A stretch of 5,634 nt of DNA from Rubrobacter sp. (GCA_019247245.1 JAFAPF010000159.1:1-5634), one strand, 5' to 3'. Shown: positions 1 through 5,482, counted from the first letter of the stretch. Program-made: numbers and translations. Notes: generated by a model from the sequence alone, not told the origin.

Positions 1-284
1 CACGTCCGGGGGAATCTGCGGTAAACCAACTGTGCGACTGATAACGTACCCGATGAACGTACAGACGGCAATGATGAGCCCCAGAATCCAGCCGTAGCTC
101 CATGATTGTCTGTATATGCCAACCGCAGCGACGATCCCTCCTAGGAATACCAGCAGAAACAAGATTCCTTGTAGGTGGCGTCGGCGAAACTGCCTGGCGC
201 GTCGATCAGGTGGATGAGCCCTATCACGAGTATGAGGACCATCGCGGCACCTTCGATCCGGCCGTTCAATTTCGTCACATCCAT
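1..284 (-). pseudogene. Small three-helix membrane protein, frameshifted and cut by the left edge
   Basis: Read from an ATG at 284, the gene has a good ribosome binding site (AGGAG, 8 bases upstream). The first 39 residues begin MDVTKLNGRIEG and contain one hydrophobic helix (about residues 14-29). The frame then hits TAG at 141-143. Adding one base near 167-168 (AAGGAATC read as AAGGGAATC) restores an open frame to position 1. That frame has two more membrane helices, including ILFLLVFLGGIVAAVGIY and WILGLIIAVCTFIGYVI, and ends at the window edge after GLPQIPPDV. The joined product is a small integral membrane protein of unknown function; I do not recognise the family with certainty. It lies 91 bases downstream of the ferredoxin with its own ribosome binding site. 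A sequencing error in the short G run would also explain the break. The hydrophobic pattern on both sides makes the join convincing. Confidence 0.7.
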
Positions 285-375
285 TTCACACTCTCCTATT
301 TCATCCACTTGACCGTTTTTTCCGAGTGGTAATTCCGATTAACGGCTTCTTTTTGACACAAAGGAAAATGAGTTT

Positions 376-720
376 TTATGTGCCGCGTGGAGCAGGCAAT
401 CCATGCTCGTCACGGCATTCACGCATTTCCCCAGTCTGGTGGGGCACGATGCGCAAATCCGAGCGGGCCTTGCCCGTGCAAATGAGAGCAAACCCGCACT
501 CTTTATCCTCCTCAAAGTAACGAAGCGAGTCGCTCTGGTCCACTTCGCCTTCTAGCACCTTCACCGCACACGCCAGATCCCACCCCTGCTCGCACAGGCT
601 TGGCAAATCCAAGCCTGCTCGGCGAGCGGCGCCAAGAACATACTCCTCGGCGCCGGCTTCAAATGTGGTTTCGCTATTGTCTGGGAACTTCACCTTTACG
701 GTGAAACTTTCCTCCGCCAA
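376..720 (-). CDS. 2Fe-2S ferredoxin-fold protein with Asp at one cluster-ligand position
   Basis: This 114-residue protein has the plant-type ferredoxin fold: an N-terminal beta-grasp strand (FTVKVKFPDNSETTFEAG), then the cluster loop, then KVLEGEVDQSDS and a late cysteine before a C-terminal tail. Ferredoxins of this type bind one 2Fe-2S cluster through CX4CX2C plus a distant Cys and carry single electrons in the cytoplasm. Here the loop is C43-EQGW-D48-LA-C51, so the second ligand position is Asp (codon GAT). The distant ligand is C81. Additional cysteines are C75 and C102. GAT to a Cys codon needs two base changes, so a simple read error is unlikely. The start is TTG at 718-720. AGGAG lies 7 bases upstream and directly abuts the ferritin stop (TAAAGGAG), which fits translational coupling. 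It is the second gene of an operon with the ferritin and may reduce the iron core. The family is sure; cluster binding is not. Confidence 0.88.
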   Translation of the reverse strand: MAEESFTVKVKFPDNSETTFEAGAEEYVLGAARRAGLDLPSLCEQGWDLACAVKVLEGEVDQSDSLRYFEEDKECGFALICTGKARSDLRIVPHQTGEMRECRDEHGLPAPRGT

Positions 721-732
721 CCGCTTTCTCCT

Positions 733-1398
733 TTAGGGAGTATAAAGCGGGCGGTTCTTGGAGTAAGGCGCCTCGCCTGGCTCACCCCTACGGAAGTGCC
801 CAGAGGGGCGCACTACCCCGTCTCGCTCCATAGAGAGAAGCTCTATGAACCACGCCTCGTGTTCTATCTCCTCATTGAGGATGCGCGAGGCAAGGTCGTA
901 GGTGCGCTCGTCCTTATCCCTCGTCATGTCGCAGATCTCAGCCCACGAGCGGATGGCGCAGCGCTCCGACTCGAGCAGCACCAGCAGGATATCCTCGGCG
1001 CTTGGGCCGCCCTCCTCCGGAGGATGTTGGCCGTTATCCGTGCCTGGCAGAAAAGCATGCGCGCAACCAGCCCGGTCTGCAAACTCATGGATGTTGTAAG
1101 GCAGAGAACCACCCAGTTCGTAGAGGCGAGGAGTCATAAGCTCGTAGTGAGCCCGATCCTCCAAACGTGCGTCCTCACAGATCTCCTTGTAGTCCTCGTG
1201 CCCAGCCAGGTACATCCGCAAAATCGTGTAATAGTAGTAGGTGCTTGCGAACTCGGCGGCTATAGAGTCGATGAGCTTCTCCTTGAGAAGCTCTACGTCG
1301 AGCCCCCGAGCTTCGAGGATCTCTACGCCCACCCTTCGGGTGAGGTCCCCGTAAGCTACCTTGCCGTCTTCCTGTTTCTCACCTGTGGTCATAGACAT
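733..1398 (-). CDS. Dps-like (DPSL) ferritin, iron storage / peroxide detoxification
   Basis: This 221-residue protein has a four-helix ferritin-like core. Metal ligands are visible at E49 in helix 1, E80/D81 with H84 (LEDRAHYEL) in helix 2, E143/E145 ([12 protein letters not shown]) in helix 3 and E177 with H180 (NEEIEH) in helix 4. The phrases [23 protein letters not shown] and the C-terminal PSGHFRRGE match what I recall of the archaeal and bacterial DPSL (thioferritin) group. Those proteins assemble as 12-mers, oxidise Fe(II) with peroxide and carry a cysteine pair beside the di-iron site. C112 and C147 are the likely equivalents; C74 and C156 are additional. There is a run of four tyrosines (54-57). 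The first ATG (1398) is only just behind GAGG. The ATG at 1392 ([10 protein letters not shown]) has GAGG at 6 bases and may be the true start. First gene of an operon with the ferredoxin downstream. Confidence 0.9.
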   Translation of the reverse strand: MSMTTGEKQEDGKVAYGDLTRRVGVEILEARGLDVELLKEKLIDSIAAEFASTYYYYTILRMYLAGHEDYKEICEDARLEDRAHYELMTPRLYELGGSLPYNIHEFADRAGCAHAFLPGTDNGQHPPEEGGPSAEDILLVLLESERCAIRSWAEICDMTRDKDERTYDLASRILNEEIEHEAWFIELLSMERDGVVRPSGHFRRGEPGEAPYSKNRPLYTP

Positions 1399-1401
1399 CC
1401 T

Positions 1402-1428
1402 CTACTTTCTCTGGAGGGAAAGTTTCAT
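1402..1428 (-). other. Possible 8-codon leader ORF ahead of the ferritin
   Basis: ATG at 1428 opens MKLSLQRK and stops with TAG at 1402-1404, three bases before the first ferritin ATG. AAAGGG lies just upstream at short spacing. The position would allow ribosomes that finish the leader to restart on the ferritin. Such a short frame can occur by chance, so this is only suggestive. Confidence 0.2.
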
Positions 1429-1470
1429 CTACCCTTTAGTTACCCTCACTCCTTAAGAGAGCAGTAACAA

Positions 1471-1494
1471 AACGGTTAAGTAATGTAAACCGGT
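1471..1494. promoter_or_regulatory. Imperfect inverted repeat upstream of the ferritin operon, candidate operator
   Basis: Two 10-base arms (AACGGTTAAG and GTAAACCGGT) match as an inverted repeat at 7 of 10 positions around a TAAT centre, giving a 24-bp site about 75 bases upstream of the ferritin start. Size and place suit a dimeric repressor, for example an iron or peroxide sensor. The sequence does not match a consensus I know. No convincing -35/-10 pair for the operon is visible; TTTACA reading leftward within the site is the best -35 candidate. Confidence 0.3.
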
Positions 1495-1732
1495 CATTAA
1501 GTCTTACGAATATAGTGGTGGTTATATACGCCGGAGCGGTTTAGGAACATGAAAAGCCCTATCCCGCCCTCCAGATGCAAGCTGCTTCAGAGTTGTCTCA
1601 TATGCGATCCAGCCTGTTAAAAAACTCCCCTCCCCTTCTAAAAATCTAGGGTTTTACGCTTACACATTTGTTTCAAAACTCGTGCCGAAAACAAAATCCC
1701 AAAAGCTAGTAAAACCAATGAGTTAAGAAATA

Positions 1733-1760
1733 GAAGGACAATTGGAGAAGGACAATTGGA
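1733..1760. repeat. Perfect 14-bp tandem duplication
   Basis: GAAGGACAATTGGA occurs twice head to tail with no gap and no mismatch, immediately beyond the recombinase stop codon (1762-1764). It resembles the 4-bp and 8-bp duplications inside the recombinase gene and the 10-bp one at 3831. Confidence 0.95.
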
Positions 1761-1910
1761 GTTAAAGCGCGTTCTCCTGCAGCTCCTTGATCATCATCTC
1801 CCGTGCTAAGTGGACATAAATACTGGTTGTTTCCAAAGACTCATGGCCTAAGGCTTGCCTCACAACCTCAAGCTTTGTCCCCTTTTTGACCGTGTGCGTT
1901 GCAAAGGTAT

Positions 1911-1926
1911 GCCTCAAAGCCTCAAA
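1911..1926. repeat. 8-bp tandem duplication disrupting the recombinase active-site motif
   Basis: GCCTCAAA is repeated head to tail (1911-1918 and 1919-1926). Removing one copy restores T-L-R-H-T in the conserved HxLRH box and joins the upstream and downstream frames exactly, so it is a secondary insertion. Confidence 0.92.
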
Positions 1927-2069
1927 GTATGAACAGATGCGTTTTGGATCCCAGCTTCCTTGAGGTACTTCTCCACCATCTTCTCAATGCCCCGAGGCCC
2001 TATCCCCTTTTTAAAGTTGCTCAGAAAGAGATGTGTATCATCTACATCCGGCCGGATCTTCAGATAGTT

Positions 2070-2081
2070 ATTGATTGATTG
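2070..2081. repeat. Three ATTG units; one extra copy frameshifts the recombinase
   Basis: ATTG occurs three times in tandem (CAAT on the coding strand). Deleting one unit converts AINQ-stop into AINNYLKIRP and restores the recombinase frame, which indicates a 4-bp tandem duplication. Confidence 0.88.
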
Positions 2082-2684
2082 CTCGGCAGGCTTTGTGGTT
2101 TAAGGTGACCGATCGCTGCTTTCTCCCCTTTCCAAGCACTGTGACAGAACCCACGTAGCCTGGTTCTTTTGAAATTTTGGTCGGCAAGGATACGTGATTG
2201 ATGTGCAGTCTTGCTACTTCTGAGAGCCGAAGTCCGGTTTGGAGTAAAAGCTCAATAATTGCCTGATCCCGAATGTCACCCCGTACTTCATCCAAAAGCC
2301 GTTTGTACTCTGCTTCTGAGGGGACTCGTGGCTGCATCCGTTCTCGCTCAGGTGGAATGAGCTTGAGTGCTAGGCTGACCTGAATCATGCCGGCATCTTG
2401 GAGAAAGCCAAACAAGGAGCGGATGGATGCCACCTTTCGCCGTCTGGTTGCACCACTAAAGCCACGCCTGTCTAGTTCTGCTAAGTACCCATCCAAATGT
2501 CGCCTGCTAACCGCTGCTGGATCCGTGACCCCTGAAACGTTGGTGAGATAAACCATGAGGTCTGTTAGATCATTGAGGTACTCTCGCCTGCTCCGGACCG
2601 CTAGATTCCGCGCAGCCAGAAATTCTGTCTCGTACAGAGTAAGCGCATCAGTGAGTGAGGTAGAGGTTTGCATATAGTGTATCA

Positions 2685-2714
2685 AGCATAGCAAAAAGCA
2701 GGTTAGTTCGTCAA
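2685..2714 (-). promoter_or_regulatory. Probable recombinase promoter with near-leaderless start
   Basis: On the minus strand TTGACG (2709-2714) and TATGCT (2685-2690) are separated by 18 bases, close to the housekeeping sigma consensus. Transcription would begin about 7 bases further on, leaving only about five bases before the ATG at 2673. No ribosome binding site precedes that ATG, which fits leaderless translation. The -35 box lies inside one arm of the 2707-2795 inverted repeat. Confidence 0.55.
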
Positions 2715-2795
2715 ACTACTCTTTGGCGAATAAATTCCCCCCTTTGCCCGCTTTTTGTTCCCACTAACTAGGGTGTTTGGGAGTGGTTTGACGAA
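2707..2795. repeat. 15-bp inverted repeat flanking 59 bp upstream of the recombinase
   Basis: Arms are TTCGTCAAACTACTC (2707-2721) and GAGTGGTTTGACGAA (2781-2795), complementary at 14 of 15 positions. The near arm contains the recombinase -35 box and the far arm carries a diverging TTGACG. Possible roles are an autoregulatory operator, paired recombinase binding sites, or an end of the former mobile element. The spacer holds a C-rich and T-rich tract. The long spacer makes a transcription terminator unlikely. Confidence 0.8.
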
Positions 2796-2855
2796 TATAA
2801 AACGAGTAAGTGTTAAAAGCCCCTAAGTGCTCGCAGAGCCGAAGCCGCTAGAGCT

Positions 2856-3755
2856 TTACTCCAGCACCGCATGAAGGTGGTCGTGAGCGTAAGCCTCTAA
2901 TACCTCCTTAGCTGCAGCCGTCGACGGAAGAGCAATAAAGTTCCCAGTAAGTAAGAGCGTAAAGGTATGGATTTTGCCAAGCAACATCGCCGCACGAAGA
3001 CGAACTTCCGGAGTGCAGCTCGTACTAGCCCCTTCCTGCGCCAACGAGAGTAGGTATGGCATCACTACCGACAGGGCAGATTGTCTATCACTGCTAGCGA
3101 AATAGTAAGTGATGGGAAACTGAAGCATATCGTTCCACACGTTATTCAGCTGCGAAGATAAGCCACTTAGCAATTCCTGGGCTGCAATAGACTCCATGTT
3201 TGCTACGCTAAGGCCAATGGCCGATTGCTCTTCGCGAAGAAGCGCGATCTCTAGCGCCAAGCTACGCCGCCGTCTAAGAACTTGGTAGACAGAGATAACC
3301 CAAGAAAGGCTTGCGGTTAATAGACCGAAGCCGAATATGGCCTCTAGGGGGGTAACGATCCTAAGCCATTCGCTCGTCGGGGTGATATCCCCATATCCTA
3401 AAGTAGTTATGGTCGTCATAGAAAGATAGAGTGCCTCGACGAGGCTAGCAGCACTTGAGGTATTGGGTTTTGTTGTTAACAAAAACTCATCTGGTAGGTG
3501 TGGCCAGTAGATAAGTGCCCAACCGATCACTAAGAGTGTGAGCCAGGTTCCGATGACGCTCACGAGCGCCAGGGGTCCAGCAAGCTCAAGCAGCGAATGA
3601 CGCTGTCTACCAAGATGCCGAAACACCTTCCAAATAAACCTCACAATGATTCGGCTAACCCTGCCTCTTCCAAGAGGGTTAAATAGTACCTCGAAGATAT
3701 CACCTAGGGTGAGAACTATAAGGACGACACCGGTAAGAGTCGCTAGGATAGTCAT
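2856..3755 (-). CDS. Potassium channel family protein (Ion_trans_2 type)
   Basis: This 299-residue membrane protein has one N-terminal helix (about 4-20), an arginine-rich cytoplasmic linker (30-53), an outer pore helix (58-83), a re-entrant pore loop and an inner helix (134-157). The selectivity filter is TTLGYGD (117-123), the signature of K+ selectivity; four subunits would form the pore. R161-R164 follow the inner helix at the membrane face. Residues 165-299 are a mostly helical cytoplasmic domain that I cannot assign; it shows no RCK/TrkA-N glycine motif or cyclic-nucleotide pocket that I can see. The start is firm: AGGAGG lies 7 bases ahead of the ATG. The gene stands alone, ending in TAA at 2856-2858, 161 bases before the recombinase ORF. 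It is the only undamaged gene between about 1400 and 5500. Confidence 0.9.
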   Translation of the reverse strand: MTILATLTGVVLIVLTLGDIFEVLFNPLGRGRVSRIIVRFIWKVFRHLGRQRHSLLELAGPLALVSVIGTWLTLLVIGWALIYWPHLPDEFLLTTKPNTSSAASLVEALYLSMTTITTLGYGDITPTSEWLRIVTPLEAIFGFGLLTASLSWVISVYQVLRRRRSLALEIALLREEQSAIGLSVANMESIAAQELLSGLSSQLNNVWNDMLQFPITYYFASSDRQSALSVVMPYLLSLAQEGASTSCTPEVRLRAAMLLGKIHTFTLLLTGNFIALPSTAAAKEVLEAYAHDHLHAVLE

Positions 3756-3830
3756 CTCTGTGCCTCCTGGATGGTTAGCTCCATTAGGCCATATCTCGAG
3801 TAGTCAACCTTGAATAAATCGGCCACAATA

Positions 3831-3850
3831 GTACTATAAAGTACTATAAA
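3831..3850. repeat. Perfect 10-bp tandem duplication upstream of the potassium channel
   Basis: GTACTATAAA occurs twice without a gap, about 75 bases upstream of the channel ATG. Each copy contains most of the palindrome AGTACT and a TATA-like core. On the minus strand TTTACC precedes a TTTATA by 17 bases, so the repeat may sit in the channel promoter, but the boxes are weak. Confidence 0.9.
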
Positions 3851-3954
3851 TCCAAAAGGTAAACGAGCGCACCTAAGGGCAGTAACTACCGCAGCTATTC
3901 CAGCAATATTCATAGCTCATCTGCTAAACATTCTTTGCCAAGCTCTCTTCATCG

Positions 3955-4267
3955 TTACCACTTGAGCCTCTGCGTCAGGCGTTGCCGCAACTCATCCTCT
4001 TCTGCCAACCCTGCAAGCCACGGAGCACCGCTGTTCCCTTGGTGCCAGTATCTAAGCAGTACTCACGAAGAAATCGGTGCTGTGAAGCGTTGAGGTCAAC
4101 GGTTATGCGGATTGGTTTTGCCGGCCTCCCTTCTCCTGCAGTTGTATCTGTATTTGCAAGGGGCTCATCAGCTACCGAGCGCTGTTACCCGCGCTCTATT
4201 GCTCTCTGGAGCTTTGAGGTCCTGGTGTCTCGCCGGCAGGATATCAGACGCCTTGTAGCTTTAGCAT
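3955..4267 (-). pseudogene. Ribbon-helix-helix DNA-binding protein remnant (ParG/CopG-like)
   Basis: Three frames join into a protein of about 104 residues. The first part reads SYKASDILPARHQDLKAPES, a polar flexible tail (4260 down to about 4171). The second holds the fold: a beta strand KPIRITVDL, helix A SQHRFLREYCLDTG and helix B TKGTAVLRGL (about 4169 to 4011). The third is LAEEDELRQRLTQRLKW and a TAA at 3955-3957. Proteins of this shape bind operator DNA as dimers through the paired strands; ParG partners a ParA ATPase in plasmid partition. No parA is visible here. Breaks: a one-base shift just after the likely ATG at 4267, another near 4170-4190, and a one-base loss at 4009-4010. It follows the channel remnant by 48 bases. 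A 106-codon plus-strand frame over the same DNA is only its antisense shadow. Confidence 0.72.
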
Positions 4268-4315
4268 TTATGACGCTCGTGTTCTTTGTATCGCTTCAGT
4301 AGGACGGCCAGAGCT

Positions 4316-5048
4316 CTATTTTTGTTCTTTGATGTTTGCTTCTAATCTATCTAGCCTTTGCTCCAGGCTCGCTCCTTCAGAGCGTTCTTCATCTCGTACA
4401 CTGCTCTCAACAAAGTATGCAGCTATCCCAGCAGCAAGCACCCCAAGCAGCGGGATGCCAATTAGCATAAGAAACACAGCAACGGCTTTCCCCTCTGCTG
4501 TTACGGGGATGACGTCTCTCCATAGCCCACCGTCGTCACTGTTGCAATTGCCCACCACAGCGCGTCTCCAAAGCTGTGAATAGGTCCATCCCCTCTACGC
4601 TCAAACTCCACCATGAGTACAGTGCTTAGTACGACAGATGCCGCTCCTACAATGAGCACATGCGCAACCCGGTAGTGTCCCATAAGGCGCCTGAGCCCTA
4701 CTAAGATCCTAGCCGCAAACGGCAGTAGCCGTAGCAGCCGTAGGAGCCTCAGAGGACGCAGGAACGGAGCGATTACTATAACCACTCTAGCCAGTGAGCA
4801 CGCAGCACCTCAGCCGCTCGTTGGTAACCGCAACTTTGACAACAAGCTCTGCAGCAAAAGCAGCGACGATGAAGTATTCAACATGCTGTATATCGACTAC
4901 GGTTGTAGGCAAAGCGTCAGGCAAGTACCGCAAGACAAGAACACCAGATAGGTAAGGGCAAGGTTAGCATCGGTACTTCAGTTATCTGGTTGATGCGCTG
5001 TCCCAGATCCCTATCTTGTTCGTTTACCTCAGATCTCAGCCGTACACC
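4316..5048 (-). pseudogene. Voltage-gated cation (K+) channel, six-helix, with multiple frameshifts
   Basis: Reassembled, this is a VIC-family channel. N-terminal EVNEQDRDLGQRINQITEV leads to S1 (LTYLVFL, LRYLPD), S2 (VEYFIVAAFAAELVVKVAV), a short S3 (HWLEW, VIVIAPF), S4 with arginines every third residue (LRPLRLLRLLRLLPF), S5 (VLIVGAASVVLSTVLMV), pore WWAIATVTTVGYG and S6 (AVFLMLIGIPLLGVLAAGI). It ends in a coiled-coil tail (SLEQRLDRLEANIKEQK). Inferred breaks: single-base losses near 4958, 4935, 4804-4808 and 4782, and an extra TC at 4515-4520. That last insertion changes GYGD-VIPV to GYGE-TSSP-stop exactly in the filter. No start codon is in frame at the N-terminus; the frame is open only from 5048, after a TAG. 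Such channels open on depolarisation, but this copy cannot make a channel. Confidence 0.88.
4515..4520. repeat. Extra TC dinucleotide in the channel selectivity filter
   Basis: TC is present three times where two copies would give GGAGACGTC on the coding strand (Gly-Asp-Val of GYGD-V). The additional two bases end the frame seven codons after GYG, at TAA 4501-4503. Confidence 0.8.
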
Positions 5049-5226
5049 CTAGCTTATAGGATGACCATTCCGCAAAACGCTTACGGCGAGAGCCAGGGGC
5101 TGGGTTGCTACTTCAAGGTCTTTTGGGAACCTGGGAGATCTAAGGGTATGCAGAAGCGACCGGCGTAGCTTCCGGATTGTCTTTAACCAAATAGATTGCA
5201 CAGAAATAGTGAGCTACGTAAGACAA

Positions 5227-5255
5227 AGGTCTCCTATATCTAGGAAGCGAGACCT
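5227..5255. other. Hairpin with perfect 7-bp arms
   Basis: AGGTCTC (5227-5233) and GAGACCT (5249-5255) pair perfectly, and TCCTA/TAGGA inside the loop offers an alternative inner stem. On the minus strand a TTTGTCTT tract follows, so a weak terminator for leftward transcription is possible. Confidence 0.35.
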
Positions 5256-5292
5256 CTCACAGCCCTATCCACCTTCGTTCCAGGCCCCTTTA

Positions 5293-5403
5293 TTAGGGTT
5301 GGGCCACTTCTTCCAACTCTACCCCCTTAATTTGCGTAGCCCTCTTTAGCAGGAACGCTAGTTGCGTTGCCAACTCCGTAGCTTTCGAGAATATCGAGAA
5401 ATT
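5293..5403 (-). other. Small open frame with amphipathic helix, possible gene remnant
   Basis: A 36-codon open stretch reads NFSIFSKATELATQLAFLLK at its start, continues as a charged helix (RATQIKGVELEEVAQP) and ends with two consecutive TAA codons. AGGAGG lies about 28 bases upstream of the first codon, but there is no ATG or GTG at a useful distance; the only start-like codon is TTG at 5373. The residue pattern looks protein-like. Family unknown; it could be a fragment or chance. Confidence 0.2.
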
Positions 5404-5421
5404 CTATTCTTATTAAGCTAT

Positions 5422-5436
5422 CCTCCTAGCAGGAGG
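5422..5436. other. Compact hairpin, 6-bp stem and 3-base loop
   Basis: CCTCCT-AGC-AGGAGG is a perfect stem-loop between the GlsB-type gene and the small frame. There is no T-run directly after it on either strand. On the minus strand the hairpin would mask an AGGAGG ribosome binding site. Confidence 0.4.
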
Positions 5437-5461
5437 GCATAAATAGAGTCAGGGCCTGAGT

Positions 5462-5482
5462 GGTCCCAACGTAGCGTGGACC
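5462..5482 (-). terminator. Hairpin just downstream of the GlsB-type gene, weak terminator candidate
   Basis: GGTCC (5462-5466) pairs with GGACC (5478-5482), and ACG/CGT can pair inside. It begins 16 bases past the stop of the GlsB-type gene. No T-tract follows, so it may only stabilise or end the transcript weakly. Confidence 0.25.

Larger units (their letters stand above)
1429..1761. other. AT-rich intergenic region without a recognisable gene
   Basis: No frame on either strand here gives a plausible protein, and no tRNA-like cloverleaf or GGTTCGA-type arm is seen. The stretch is distinctly poorer in G and C than the ferritin operon. It holds the operator-like repeat at 1471-1494, a CCCCT doublet at 1627-1636 and the 14-bp tandem duplication at 1733-1760. 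No clear stem plus T-run terminator follows the recombinase stop. Confidence 0.6.
1762..2673 (-). pseudogene. Tyrosine recombinase (XerC/XerD/integrase type), broken by two tandem duplications
   Basis: Joining three segments gives a 299-residue recombinase, the usual size for XerC/D-type enzymes. It has an N-terminal core-binding domain (about 1-105) and a catalytic domain (about 115-299). All catalytic residues are present: R149 (LQTGLRLSE), K182 (GKGRKQR), H247 and R250 (VHTLRHTFATH), H273 (LGHES) and nucleophile Y282 (SIYVHL). Segment 1 runs to residue 200 and stops at TAA 2068-2070 because CAAT is present three times instead of two. Segment 2 (residues 201-250) runs in another frame to an 8-bp duplication at 1911-1926 inside the HxLRH motif. 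Segment 3 ends at TAA 1762-1764. The two insertions total 12 bases, so segments 1 and 3 share a frame. ATG at 2673 is preferred over 2694 because the earlier ATG overlaps the -10 box. As written, the protein lacks H, R, H and Tyr and must be inactive. Confidence 0.92.

Noticed and set aside
102..332. Plus-strand frame of 76 codons
   Set aside because: It overlaps the minus-strand membrane protein, whose helices and ribosome binding site are clear.
353..358. TTGACA on the plus strand as a -35 box
   Set aside because: A TTATGT follows at 17 bases, but it would drive transcription antisense into the ferredoxin with no gene to serve.
796..1467. Long plus-strand frame of 223 codons
   Set aside because: It is the antisense shadow of the well-supported ferritin gene and has no independent support.
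1399..1761. tRNA gene or attachment site next to the recombinase
   Set aside because: No T-arm, anticodon arm or acceptor stem is visible here or in 2695-2855, and no direct repeat flanks the recombinase.
2695..2855. Intrinsic terminator after the potassium channel
   Set aside because: A short AGC/GCT pairing before TTTT near 2814-2830 gives only a few base pairs, too weak to call.
3982..4302. Plus-strand frame of 106 codons
   Set aside because: It runs antisense to the ribbon-helix-helix remnant, has no ribosome binding site and no recognisable pattern; the minus strand explains the DNA better.
4329..4583. Plus-strand frame of 84 codons
   Set aside because: It is antisense to the channel pore, S6 and coiled coil; its serine- and threonine-rich content is a by-product.
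5052..5213. 54-codon minus-strand open frame
   Set aside because: No usable start with a ribosome binding site and no recognisable family; kept only as a note on the gene-poor region.
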